Assembly: GCA_021771635.1 (NCBI GenBank)
Contig: JAETOQ010000020.1
Location: forward strand, 1 to 34,108
Length of the DNA stretch: 34,108 nucleotides
Direction of reading: 5' to 3'
Origin: Oscillospiraceae bacterium
GTDB taxonomy: Bacteria > Bacillota > Clostridia > Oscillospirales > Oscillospiraceae
In this document: piece after piece, positions 7,666 through 15,767 of the stretch
How the letters are laid out: each line of letters opens with the position of its first letter
Position numbering within the stretch: the first letter of the stretch is position 1
Translations under genes and position numbers: made by a program
Notes under the pieces: generated by a model
The model's input: the letters and a program-made list of their open reading frames with translations, nothing else
The model's database searches: none
Told to the model about the DNA's origin: nothing

Positions 7666-8862
7666 ATGAACAGCGAGAAAAACCTGGGCTTTGCCACCCG
7701 TCAGATCCACATTGGAAAGGTGAAGAATGCCGCCGGTTCCCTGTGTGATCCCATTTACCAGACCTCTACATTTGAATTTGAGACCGTGGAGCAGGGCGGC
7801 GCCCGGTTTGCCGGCCAGGAGGATGGCTATATCTACTCCCGCCTGGGCAATCCCACGCTGGCCGCCGTGGAGGCCAAGATGGCCTCTCTGGAGGGCGGCG
7901 AGGACGCTCTGTGCACCGCCTCCGGCATGGGCGCCATCTCCTCCGCATTGTGGAGTGCCGTGGTGGCCGGCGATGAGATCGTGGCGGACGAGACACTGTA
8001 CGGCTGCACCTACGCACTGCTGAACCACGGCATGAGCAAGTTCGGCGTCAAGGTCACGCTGACGGATCTCAGCGATATTGAGAACCTGAAAAAAGCGCTG
8101 ACCGACAAGACCAAGGTGGTCTATTTTGAGACGCCCTGCAACCCCACCCTGAAACTGCTGGACATTGAGCTGATCGCCAAGACCGCCCATGACTTCAATC
8201 CCGCCATCCGGGTCATCGTGGACAACACCTTCTGCACGCCCTACCTGCAGCGGCCTCTGAGTCTGGGCGCCAACGTGGTGGTCCACAGCGCCACCAAGTA
8301 CCTCAACGGCCACGGCGATGTTATCGCGGGCGTCATCGTGGGCGACGCGGAATTTCTCGCCCAGTGCCGTATGTTCGGCCTGAAGGATATGACCGGCGCG
8401 GTCATGAGCCCCTTCAACGCCTTCCTGATGGCCCGGGGTATGAAGACGCTGGACATCCGCATGGAGCGCCACTGCGCCAACGCCAAGAAGGTGGCGGAGT
8501 TCTTTGTGAACCATCCCGCCGTGGAAAAGGTCTATTATCCCGGCCTGGACAGCTTTGAGGGCCATGAGATCGCCGCGAAGCAGATGCGCATGCCCGGCGG
8601 TATGATCTCCATCGAATTGAAGGCCGATAAGGCCGCCACCGCCGCCGCCCTGAACAAGCTGGAGCTGTGCACCATCGCCGTCTCCCTGGGCGATGCTGAG
8701 ACGCTGGTGGAGCATCCTGCCACCATGACACACTCTACTTATACAGCCGAGGAGCTGAAGGTCGCCGGGATCTCCGAGGGTCTGGTCCGTGTCAGCGTGG
8801 GCCTGGAGGATCCGGAGGATATCATCGCTGATTTCAAGAAGGTCCTGGATACCTTGGTTTGA
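7666..8862 (+). CDS. megL: L-methionine gamma-lyase
   Basis: 398 residues, the same length as the Pseudomonas putida enzyme. This PLP enzyme splits methionine into methanethiol, 2-oxobutanoate and ammonia. PLP residues are present: Asp186 in VDNTF and Lys211 in HSATKYLNGHGD. Tyr112 and Cys114 lie in ETLYGCTYALL. The active-site Cys at this place marks methionine gamma-lyase and is usually Gly in cystathionine lyases and synthases, which is why I prefer MGL to MetB/MetC. AAAGGAG lies 9 bases before the ATG. It is monocistronic with its own terminator and divergent from a LysR gene. In an anaerobe the 2-oxobutanoate could be fermented to propionate (inference). Confidence 0.9.
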   Translation: MNSEKNLGFATRQIHIGKVKNAAGSLCDPIYQTSTFEFETVEQGGARFAGQEDGYIYSRLGNPTLAAVEAKMASLEGGEDALCTASGMGAISSALWSAVVAGDEIVADETLYGCTYALLNHGMSKFGVKVTLTDLSDIENLKKALTDKTKVVYFETPCNPTLKLLDIELIAKTAHDFNPAIRVIVDNTFCTPYLQRPLSLGANVVVHSATKYLNGHGDVIAGVIVGDAEFLAQCRMFGLKDMTGAVMSPFNAFLMARGMKTLDIRMERHCANAKKVAEFFVNHPAVEKVYYPGLDSFEGHEIAAKQMRMPGGMISIELKADKAATAAALNKLELCTIAVSLGDAETLVEHPATMTHSTYTAEELKVAGISEGLVRVSVGLEDPEDIIADFKKVLDTLV

Positions 8863-8895
8863 GTTCACACCTACACACCCCCTTCCATAGAAAGA

Positions 8896-8932
8896 CCCGC
8901 ACGGCCTGCAAAAGCAGGCCGTGCGGGCTTTT
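8896..8932 (+). terminator. Terminator of megL
   Basis: 14-bp perfect arms CCCGCACGGCCTGC and GCAGGCCGTGCGGG surround an AAAA loop and are followed by CTTTT. Between it and the leuC promoter (8933-9038) I see nothing. Confidence 0.9.
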
Positions 8933-9038
8933 ATGACTGGCGATCCCGGAATGGCCCCGCAGAGATGCGCCACCCGCGGACAAGACAGGCTGAAAAAAGC
9001 GGCGGCTCAAAAAAATCGGCGGAAAGGGGAAATAGGGC

Positions 9039-9067
9039 TTGACAAATTTTGATTTGTTCGGTATTTT
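9039..9067 (+). promoter_or_regulatory. Promoter of the T-box/leuCDB operon
   Basis: Perfect TTGACA (9039-9044), a 17-base spacer, and TATTTT (9062-9067). Transcription would start near 9074, at the head of the T-box leader. Confidence 0.8.
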
Positions 9068-9073
9068 ATATCC

Positions 9074-9364
9074 CAACAGCAAATTGGACAAATACGCTGA
9101 CAGGGAAAAAGTCTTTTCACGGACGCTCCAGAGAGTTGCCGGACGCTGCGAGGCAATGCGGAGTGGGAGGACGTCACTGGCCCTCGAGTAGTTTCGCTGA
9201 GACTGGACGGTTTAGGCGAAAACGGGTCTCCTCACCGTTACCAGAGAGGCGGGATTCGCACAGCCGTGCTGATTCCGGGAGCGGGCAGATACATGCCAAT
9301 GAGAGTGGTACCGCGGAAGTTCAGGCTTTCGTCTCTTTTACAGGAGACGAGGGCCTTTTTGTTT
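9074..9364 (+). ncRNA. T-box leader of leuCDB (probably tRNA-Leu)
   Basis: The T-box signature GAGTGGTACCGCGG lies at 9303-9316. Upstream is stem I type sequence (CAGAGAGTTGCC ... GCTGCGAGGCAA, about 9131-9157). Downstream is the terminator, arms GGC..CGTCTC and GAGACG..GCC (9323-9354) followed by CCTTTTTGTTTT. A CTC triplet at 9183-9185, in the region where the 3' side of stem I should fall, is a candidate leucine specifier. The specifier assignment is weak; the T-box itself is clear. It would turn on leuCDB when tRNA-Leu is uncharged. Confidence 0.9.
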
Positions 9365-9428
9365 TGCCGTCAGCGGTGCCTGCGGAGCCAAAGAAGCGCA
9401 ATCGCTTAAAAATAAGGAGAGTATCAGC

Positions 9429-10688
9429 ATGGGAATGACAATGACACAGAAGATCCTGGCCCGCCACGCGGGACTGGAAAGCGTTCGGGCCGGACAGCTG
9501 ATCCAGGCCAAGCTGGACCTGGTGCTGGGCAACGACATCACCACCCCGGTGGCCATCAACGAATTTGAGGCGGCGGGCTTTGACAAGGTGTTCGACAAGA
9601 GCCGCATCGCCCTGGTGATGGACCACTTTGCTCCCAACAAGGACATCAAGGCCGCCACCCAGTGCAAGCAGTGCCGGACCTTTGCCCGGAAGTTCGACAT
9701 CGACCACTACTATGATGTGGGCACCATGGGCATTGAGCACGCCCTCCTGCCGGAGCAGGGCCTTGTGGCCCCCGGCGATGCGGTCATCGGCGCCGACTCC
9801 CACACCTGTACCTACGGCGCCCTGGGTGCCTTCTCCACCGGCGTGGGCTCCACGGACATGGGCGCCGCCATGGCGGCGGGCGAGACCTGGTTCAAGGTGC
9901 CCTCCGCCATCCGGGTGAACCTGACCGGCAGGCTGCGGCCCTATGTCTCCGGCAAGGACGTGATCCTGACGCTCATCGGCATGATCGGCGTGGACGGCGC
10001 CCGGTATCAGTCTCTGGAGTTCACCGGCCCCGGCGTCAGGGAACTGACCATCTATGACCGGCTGACCATCTCCAACATGGCCATCGAGGCCGGCGCCAAG
10101 AACGGGATCTTCCCGGTGGATGAGGTGACGCGCGCCTACGTGGAGGACCGTGTGGACCGCCCCTGGACCGCCTATGAGGCGGACAGCGACGCGGAGTATG
10201 AACGCACTGTGGAGATCGACCTGAGCCAGGTGGATTGTACCGTGGCCTATCCCCATCTGCCGGAGAATGCCCACAGCGCCCGGGAGGGGAAGGACATCGC
10301 CATTGACCAGATCGTCATCGGCTCCTGCACCAACGGCCAGCTGCCGGATATGGCCGCCGCCGCTGAGATCCTGAAGGGCCGGCATCTGGCTCCCGGCGTC
10401 CGGGGCATCATCATTCCCGCCACCCAGTCGGTTTACAGGGAGTGCATGCACCGCGGCTACACGGACATCTTCCTGGACGCGGGCTGCATCGTCTCCACTC
10501 CCACCTGCGGCCCCTGCCTTGGCGGCTACATGGGCATCCTGGCCGCCGGAGAGCGCTGCGTCTCCACCACCAACCGCAACTTCGTGGGCCGCATGGGCCA
10601 TGTGGACAGCGAGGTTTACCTCGCGTCTCCCGCCGTCGCAGCCGCATCCGGCATCGCCGGACATATCGCCCATCCCGATGAGATTTGA
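9429..10688 (+). CDS. leuC: 3-Isopropylmalate dehydratase large subunit
   Basis: 419 residues, the short bacterial/archaeal-type LeuC of the aconitase family. With LeuD it isomerises 2-isopropylmalate to 3-isopropylmalate in leucine synthesis. The three [4Fe-4S] ligands are visible: Cys300 (GSCTNGQ), Cys360 and Cys363 (TCGPCLGG). Further family motifs are [15 protein letters not shown] and [17 protein letters not shown] lies 9 bases before the ATG. It is the first gene after the T-box, followed by leuD and leuB. leuA is not in the window. Confidence 0.96.
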   Translation: MGMTMTQKILARHAGLESVRAGQLIQAKLDLVLGNDITTPVAINEFEAAGFDKVFDKSRIALVMDHFAPNKDIKAATQCKQCRTFARKFDIDHYYDVGTMGIEHALLPEQGLVAPGDAVIGADSHTCTYGALGAFSTGVGSTDMGAAMAAGETWFKVPSAIRVNLTGRLRPYVSGKDVILTLIGMIGVDGARYQSLEFTGPGVRELTIYDRLTISNMAIEAGAKNGIFPVDEVTRAYVEDRVDRPWTAYEADSDAEYERTVEIDLSQVDCTVAYPHLPENAHSAREGKDIAIDQIVIGSCTNGQLPDMAAAAEILKGRHLAPGVRGIIIPATQSVYRECMHRGYTDIFLDAGCIVSTPTCGPCLGGYMGILAAGERCVSTTNRNFVGRMGHVDSEVYLASPAVAAASGIAGHIAHPDEI

Positions 10689-10717
10689 TTTTTAAAAAGA
10701 CGCTGTCTTTTTAAAAA
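10689..10717. repeat. AT-rich perfect hairpin between leuC and leuD
   Basis: 13-bp arms TTTTTAAAAAGAC and GTCTTTTTAAAAA around GCT follow directly on the leuC stop. The stem is mostly A-T and lacks a clean T-tail beyond it, so it is more likely an mRNA processing or stability hairpin, or a leaky terminator, than a full stop. The remaining 100 bases to leuD show no other clear element. Confidence 0.55.
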
Positions 10718-10818
10718 TTGGGATACGGCCTGTTCCGCGCACCTGCCGTGCCCCCGCACTGTGCAGGCCGCAGCATGACTGCAATAATCGCCGTTCATTC
10801 GGCAGAATGGAGCTTTCT

Positions 10819-11310
10819 ATGAACGCACACGGAATCGCACATCAATACGGCGATCACGTCGATACCGACGTGATCATCCCCGCCCGGTATCTGAACACAC
10901 AGAGCCACAGAGAACTGGCCTCCCACTGCATGGAGGACATCGACAAGGACTTCACCTCCAAGATGAAGGAGGGCGACATCATGGTGGCCGGCGTCAACTT
11001 TGGCTGCGGCTCCTCCCGGGAGCACGCACCCATCGCCATCAAGGCCAGCGGCATCTCCTGCGTCATTGCCAAGAACTTCGCCCGCATCTTCTACCGCAAT
11101 TCCATCAACATCGGCCTCCCCATCCTGGAGTGCCCCGCCGCCAGCGAGGGTATCAGCGATGGCGACGAGGTGGCGGTGGACTTTGATACCGGAGTCATTG
11201 CCAACATCACGAAGAACGAGACCTATCAGGCGGAGCCCTTCCCACCCTTCATCAAGGATATGATCGCCAAGGGCGGCCTGATGGCCTCCCTGAAGGCCAG
11301 GGAGGTGTGA
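10819..11310 (+). CDS. leuD: 3-Isopropylmalate dehydratase small subunit
   Basis: 163 residues, typical for the short LeuD paired with short LeuC. The swivelling-domain motifs are visible: [16 protein letters not shown] at the N-terminus and [17 protein letters not shown] in the middle, with later [11 protein letters not shown]. An upstream ATG at 10807 is in frame, but GGAG (10809-10812) lies between the two ATGs at the right distance for 10819, and the protein then starts like its relatives. The leuB ribosome binding site overlaps its end, so leuD and leuB are coupled. Confidence 0.95.
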   Translation: MNAHGIAHQYGDHVDTDVIIPARYLNTQSHRELASHCMEDIDKDFTSKMKEGDIMVAGVNFGCGSSREHAPIAIKASGISCVIAKNFARIFYRNSINIGLPILECPAASEGISDGDEVAVDFDTGVIANITKNETYQAEPFPPFIKDMIAKGGLMASLKAREV

Positions 11311-11311
11311 C

Positions 11312-12382
11312 ATGGAAAAGACGATCGCCATTATCAGGGGAGACGGCATCGGCCCTGAGATCGTGGACGAGGCCATAGGCGTTTTGGACGCCGTGGCCGC
11401 CAGATTCGGCCACACCTTTATCTATAAAGACGCCCCCATGGGCGGTAATGCCATCGACGCCTTCGGCGTGCCGCTGCCGGACTCCAGCCTGGAGACGTGC
11501 CTGACCTCCGACAGTGTGCTGCTGGGCGCCGTGGGCGGCCCCAAGTGGGACAGCCAGTCCCCCGCCAACCGTCCGGAGCGGGGCCTGTTGAATCTGAGGG
11601 CGGCCATGGGACTGTACACCAACGTCCGGCCCGCCCGGATGTTCTCCGACCTCTCCACCGCCTGCCCCCTGCGCCCGGATATCGCCGCAAGAGGCATCGA
11701 CTTCGTGGTGGTGCGGGAGCTGATCGGCGGCGTGTACTTCGGTGAGCACTCCACCGCCGAGGCGGACGGTGAGCAGAAAGCTACGGATATCATGTCCTAC
11801 ACGGAGCATGAGATCCGCCGGGTGGCCCATGTGGCCTTCCAGATGGCCCAAAAGCGCCGGAAGCGGGTGACCTCCATTGATAAGGCCAACGTGCTGGACA
11901 CCTCCCGCCTGTGGCGGCGGGTGGTCACCCAGGTAGCCCGGGAATATCCTGATGTGGAGCTGCTGCACATGTATGTGGACAATGCCGCTATGCAGATCGT
12001 CCGGGATCCCAGCCAGTTCGATGTTATCGTGACGGAGAATCTGTTCGGCGACATCCTCTCCGACGAGGCCAGCCAGATCACCGGCTCCGTCGGCATGATC
12101 CCCTCCTCCAGCATGGGCGAGGGCACCCGGGGCCTGTACGAGCCCATTCACGGTTCCGCTCCGGATATCGCGGGACAGAACAGGGCCAACCCCATCGGCA
12201 CCATCCTGGCCGCGGCCATGATGCTGCGGTACAGCTTTGACATGGCGGCGGAGGCCGACGCCATCGAGAGCGCCGTGGACCAGACACTGAAAGCGGGCTA
12301 TCGCTGCGGCGATATCCTGCAAAGCGGCGGCACCCTGGTGGGCTGCCGGGAGATGGGCGAGCAGATCCGCAGCCGCATCTGA
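11312..12382 (+). CDS. leuB: 3-Isopropylmalate dehydrogenase
   Basis: 356 residues, the standard length. It oxidises and decarboxylates 3-isopropylmalate with NAD+ to give 2-oxoisocaproate. Landmarks are the N-terminal IRGDGIGPEIV, the substrate-binding RPARMF and VVRELIGGVYFGEH, the metal-binding DN/D region (YVDNAAMQIV, then LFGDILSDEAS), and the nucleotide-binding EPIHGSAPDIAGQNRANP. The start lies 1 base after the leuD stop, with GGGAGG overlapping the end of leuD. It is the last gene of the leuCDB unit and is followed by a strong terminator. Confidence 0.97.
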   Translation: MEKTIAIIRGDGIGPEIVDEAIGVLDAVAARFGHTFIYKDAPMGGNAIDAFGVPLPDSSLETCLTSDSVLLGAVGGPKWDSQSPANRPERGLLNLRAAMGLYTNVRPARMFSDLSTACPLRPDIAARGIDFVVVRELIGGVYFGEHSTAEADGEQKATDIMSYTEHEIRRVAHVAFQMAQKRRKRVTSIDKANVLDTSRLWRRVVTQVAREYPDVELLHMYVDNAAMQIVRDPSQFDVIVTENLFGDILSDEASQITGSVGMIPSSSMGEGTRGLYEPIHGSAPDIAGQNRANPIGTILAAAMMLRYSFDMAAEADAIESAVDQTLKAGYRCGDILQSGGTLVGCREMGEQIRSRI

Positions 12383-12404
12383 ATACCGCGAAGCGGAAGA
12401 AGAT

Positions 12405-12433
12405 ACCGGCGGGGATATCCCCGCCGGTTTTTT
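12405..12433 (+). terminator. Terminator of leuCDB
   Basis: Arms ACCGGCGGGGAT and ATCCCCGCCGGT form a near loop-less 12-bp palindrome followed by TTTTT. Confidence 0.9.
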
Positions 12434-12474
12434 GCGCTTCCCGCCATTGCACACCGCGTCCAGACAGGCGCCGC

Positions 12475-12503
12475 TTGCGCATGGCGCTGGAAAATGGTAT
12501 GAT
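12475..12503 (+). promoter_or_regulatory. Promoter of the GTPase-NYN gene
   Basis: TTGCGC (12475-12480), a 17-base spacer and TATGAT (12498-12503), 33 bases before the ATG. The -35 box is weak (4 of 6 matches). Confidence 0.55.
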
Positions 12504-12535
12504 AAAGTGGAATCTGAACGAGTTGGAGCAGACGA

Positions 12536-15193
12536 ATGAAGAAACTGGTCATTGGCATACTGGCCCACGTGGACGCGGGAAAGACCACCTTGTCCGAGGC
12601 CCTTTTATATCGGAGCGGGGCCATCCGGAAACTGGGCCGGGTGGACCACCGGGACGCCTTTCTGGATACCGAGGCCATGGAGCGGGAGCGGGGCATCACC
12701 ATCTTTTCCAAGCAGGCGGTGCTGTCCCTGGGGGACACGGAGGTGACGCTCCTTGACACGCCGGGACATGTGGATTTTTCCGCCGAGACGGAGCGGACGC
12801 TCCGGGTGCTGGACTGCGCCATTTTGGTCATCAGCGGCACCGACGGCGTCCAGGGCCACACCCGGACGCTGTGGCGGCTGCTGGAGCGGTACGGCGTGCC
12901 GGTGTTTTTGTTTGTCAACAAAATGGATCTGGCGGGTGCCGACCGGGAGGACCTGCTGGCAGCTCTAAAACAGCACCTGAACAGCGGCTGTGTGGATTTC
13001 GGGGCCTCCCCGGAGGCGCTGGCGGAGGAGGCCGCGGTCTGCGACGAGACGGTGCTGGAGCGGTATTTGGAGACCGGAGCGGTCTCCGACGGTGACATTA
13101 CCGCCATGATCGCGGCGCGGAAACTGTTCCCCTGCTTTTTTGGCTCCGCGCTGAAGCTGGAGGGTGTGGAGGAATTCTTGACGGGAATGGAACGGTATGC
13201 CCCCATGCCCGCTTATCCGGCGGAGTTCGGCGCCCGGATCTTTAAGATCGCCCGGGACAGCCAGGGAAACCGGCTGACCTATCTGAAAGTCACCGGCGGC
13301 ACCCTGCGGGTGAAAGACGTTCTGACCAACCGCCGCCCCGGCATGCCGGAGGAGGCGGTGTGGGCGGAGAAGGCGGACCAGCTGCGGGTCTATTCCGGAG
13401 CTAAGTTCCGTACTGTGGAGGAAGCTCCCGCCGGGTCTGTCGCCGCGGTGACGGGATTGAGCCGCACCGTCCCCGGCGAGGGACTGGGATTTGAGGACGC
13501 CTGGACCGGGCCGGTGCTGGAGCCGGTCCTGACATATCAGGTGGAGCTGACCGACGGCACGGATCCCCATACCGCCCTGCTGCGCCTGCGACAGCTGGAA
13601 GAGGAGGACCCCCAGCTCCACATCGTCTGGAATGAGACGGCACGGGAGATCCACATCCAGCTGATGGGCGAGGTCCAGCTGGAGATCGTTCAGCGGCTCA
13701 TTCAGGAGCGGTTCGGCATGGAGGTCTCCTTCGGCGCGGGGGCCATCTGCTGCCGGGAGACCATTGCCAACGCCGTGGAGGGTATCGGCCACTTTGAGCC
13801 TCTGCGTCACTATGCGGAGGTCCATCTCCTGCTGGAGCCCGGCCCCCGGGGCAGCGGGCTGGTATTTGACACCGCCTGCCCCACGGACACGCTGGACCTG
13901 AACTGGCAGCGGCTCATCCTGACGCATTTGGAGGAAAAAACACACCTGGGCGTGCTGACCGGCTCCCCCATCACGGACATGAAGATCACCCTGGTGGCGG
14001 GCCGTGCCCATGAAAAGCACACCGAGGGCGGCGATTTCCGCCAGGCCACCTACCGGGCGGTGCGCCAGGGGCTGATGCAGGCGGAGAGCGTTCTGCTGGA
14101 GCCGTGGTACGATTTCCGCCTGGAACTGCCCATCGAACAGGTGGGCCGGGCTATGAGCGACCTTCAGCGGATGAACGGGGAGGTGAGTCCGCCGGAGAAC
14201 GCGGGGGAGGAGACCGTCCTCACTGGCTCCGCTCCGGTGTCGGCTCTGCGGGATTACGCCCGGGAGGTCACGGCCTATACCCGGGGCCGGGGCCGCCTGC
14301 TGTGCCAGCCGGCGGGATACCGCCCCTGCGCCGATGCGGAGGCGGTCATCGAGGCGGCGGGCTACGATCCGGAGCGGGATGTGGACAACACGCCGGACTC
14401 CGTGTTCTGCGGCCACGGCGCGGGCTATACGGTGAAATGGGACGAGGTGCCCCGCCATGCCCACGTGGACAGCGGCCTGCGTCTAGGGGCGGCGGAGGAG
14501 CCGGAGGAACGCCCCCAGCCCCGGCGGACCAGCTCCTACGCGGGGACCATCGAACAGGACAGGGAGCTGCAGGCGATCTTTGAGCGGACCTACGGCCCGG
14601 TCAAGCGCCGGGCCTTTATCCAGCCAAAGGAGCCAAAACGGGCGCCCGGCGGGGAGACGGCGGAGAGACGGACCATCCGGGAGCAGCCCACGGGGCCGGA
14701 ATACCTGCTGGTGGACGGTTACAATATCATCTTCGCCTGGGACGAGCTGAAAGCCATCGCCCGGGACAATCTGGATGCCGCCCGCAAAGCCCTGTGCGAT
14801 CTGCTGTGCAATTATCAGGGCTATCAGAAGTGCGAGGTCATCGCGGTGTTTGACGCCTACAAGGTCAAGGGCGGCCTGGGCTCTGTGGAGAAGTACCACA
14901 ACATCCATGTGGTCTATACAAAAGAGGCGGAGACAGCGGACGCCTATATCGAAAAGGCCACCTACGAGATCGGCAGAAAGCACCGGGTGAAAGTGGCTAC
15001 CTCCGACGGACCGGAGCAGCTCATCATACTGGGCCACGGCGCTCTGCGGATGTCCGCCTCCAATTTCCGGGAGGAGGTGGAGCGGGTCCAGGGGCAGATC
15101 GCCGGGGCGCTGGCCCGCAACAACCAAAAGGCCAAAAACGGCGCGGTGAGGGCCGCCATGGAAAAGGCGCTGGAGCCGAAAATAAAGGAGTGA
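12536..15193 (+). CDS. TetM/EF-G-like translational GTPase fused to a YacP/Rae1-type NYN endonuclease domain
   Basis: 885 residues, versus about 640 for TetM. The G domain has G1 AHVDAGKT (10-17), G2 RGIT (52-55), G3 DTPGH (74-78) and G4 NKMD (128-131). EF-G/TetM domains II-V follow to about 640, including GEVQLEIVQRLIQERF (378-393). The loop that in TetM displaces tetracycline (YSPVSTP) reads HEKHTEGGD here (492-500). A charged linker (650-720) leads to a NYN/YacP domain (722-865) with acidic residues Asp727 (LLVDGYNII), Asp773 (VFDAYK), Asp802 (TADAYIE) and Asp824 (TSDGPEQ). In B. subtilis, YacP (Rae1) cuts mRNA in the ribosomal A site. The fusion suggests a GTPase that docks on the ribosome and carries its own mRNA nuclease. 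The role is inference; the domains are clear. The next gene starts 4 bases downstream. Confidence 0.9.
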   Translation: MKKLVIGILAHVDAGKTTLSEALLYRSGAIRKLGRVDHRDAFLDTEAMERERGITIFSKQAVLSLGDTEVTLLDTPGHVDFSAETERTLRVLDCAILVISGTDGVQGHTRTLWRLLERYGVPVFLFVNKMDLAGADREDLLAALKQHLNSGCVDFGASPEALAEEAAVCDETVLERYLETGAVSDGDITAMIAARKLFPCFFGSALKLEGVEEFLTGMERYAPMPAYPAEFGARIFKIARDSQGNRLTYLKVTGGTLRVKDVLTNRRPGMPEEAVWAEKADQLRVYSGAKFRTVEEAPAGSVAAVTGLSRTVPGEGLGFEDAWTGPVLEPVLTYQVELTDGTDPHTALLRLRQLEEEDPQLHIVWNETAREIHIQLMGEVQLEIVQRLIQERFGMEVSFGAGAICCRETIANAVEGIGHFEPLRHYAEVHLLLEPGPRGSGLVFDTACPTDTLDLNWQRLILTHLEEKTHLGVLTGSPITDMKITLVAGRAHEKHTEGGDFRQATYRAVRQGLMQAESVLLEPWYDFRLELPIEQVGRAMSDLQRMNGEVSPPENAGEETVLTGSAPVSALRDYAREVTAYTRGRGRLLCQPAGYRPCADAEAVIEAAGYDPERDVDNTPDSVFCGHGAGYTVKWDEVPRHAHVDSGLRLGAAEEPEERPQPRRTSSYAGTIEQDRELQAIFERTYGPVKRRAFIQPKEPKRAPGGETAERRTIREQPTGPEYLLVDGYNIIFAWDELKAIARDNLDAARKALCDLLCNYQGYQKCEVIAVFDAYKVKGGLGSVEKYHNIHVVYTKEAETADAYIEKATYEIGRKHRVKVATSDGPEQLIILGHGALRMSASNFREEVERVQGQIAGALARNNQKAKNGAVRAAMEKALEPKIKE

Positions 15194-15197
15194 TATC

Positions 15198-15614
15198 ATG
15201 CTGACCATCTGCACGGCAATGCTGACACTGGCGGCCTGCGCCGCCGCACGCTGGTATCTGGACCGGACCAGCCGCCGGGAGACGGAATACGCCGGGGGCC
15301 GCGTCCGCCTGCGGGCACTGTGGAACGGGGGCGCGGCCTTTGGACTGGGCATCCGGCGAGAACATGTGCTGGCGGCGTCCTTTGCCACGCTTTGGATGCT
15401 GTGGCGCCAGCGGCGGAGAAGTCCGCTGGGGGCGGGACTGATCCTGGGCGGCGGGATCAGCAATCTGCTGGAGCGGCTGCGGCTGGGAAGGGTGTACGAC
15501 TACGTGCAGTTCCCCAGGGCACCGGGACAGCTGAAGCAGTACGTGTTCAACCTGGCAGACTTCGCGATCATTCTGGGGGGCCTGTGTTTTGCTCTCCACC
15601 GCAAAAGACGCTGA
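15198..15614 (+). CDS. lspA: Signal peptidase II-like protein (short)
   Basis: 138 residues, a little shorter than usual LspA (about 150-165). LspA is the membrane aspartyl protease that cuts lipoprotein signal peptides. Motifs present: NGGAAFG (43-49), GGGISNLLERLRLGRVYDYV (84-103) with catalytic Asp101, and FNLADFAI (117-124) with catalytic Asp121. Three to four hydrophobic stretches are visible, but the region between the N-terminus and the first motif is Arg-rich and compact. In the second motif Glu replaces the usual Asp of the N-x-x-D-R element. AAAGGAG overlaps the end of the GTPase-NYN gene, so the pair is translationally linked. It may be a second LspA copy; the genome would have to be checked. 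Confidence 0.8.
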   Translation: MLTICTAMLTLAACAAARWYLDRTSRRETEYAGGRVRLRALWNGGAAFGLGIRREHVLAASFATLWMLWRQRRRSPLGAGLILGGGISNLLERLRLGRVYDYVQFPRAPGQLKQYVFNLADFAIILGGLCFALHRKRR

Positions 15615-15616
15615 TG

Positions 15617-15644
15617 AAAAGGGATGCCCTGGGCATCCCTTTTT
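15617..15644 (+). terminator. Terminator of the GTPase-NYN / lspA unit
   Basis: Arms AAAAGGGATGCCC and GGGCATCCCTTTTT are separated by one base, ending in a T-run. The 123 bases from here to the sigma gene hold no clear promoter. Confidence 0.85.
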
Positions 15645-15767
15645 GCCGTCTCCGGGCTTCCACCCCGGCGGGACGGAAGAGGATGCGGCCAGGGAGCTTG
15701 CAAAAATTCCCGTGTGTGAAAAAAATCGCTGGTCTGGTCCGTGTTTAGAGTGAAGGGAGTGAGGAAC

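Noticed and set aside
7666-8862. Cystathionine gamma-synthase or beta-lyase (metB/metC)
   Set aside because: The Cys at 114 beside Tyr112, the 398-residue length and the solitary locus with LysR favour methionine gamma-lyase. Some side activity cannot be ruled out.
7588-10673. Long minus-strand frames opposite megL and leuC
   Set aside because: Composition and lack of motifs mark them as shadows. Both plus-strand genes are intact, well-known enzymes.
12536-15193. Tetracycline resistance gene (tetM/tetW type)
   Set aside because: The ribosome-facing loop differs from TetM, the protein carries a nuclease domain, and it sits in a chromosomal setting with base composition like its neighbours. 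No sign of transfer.
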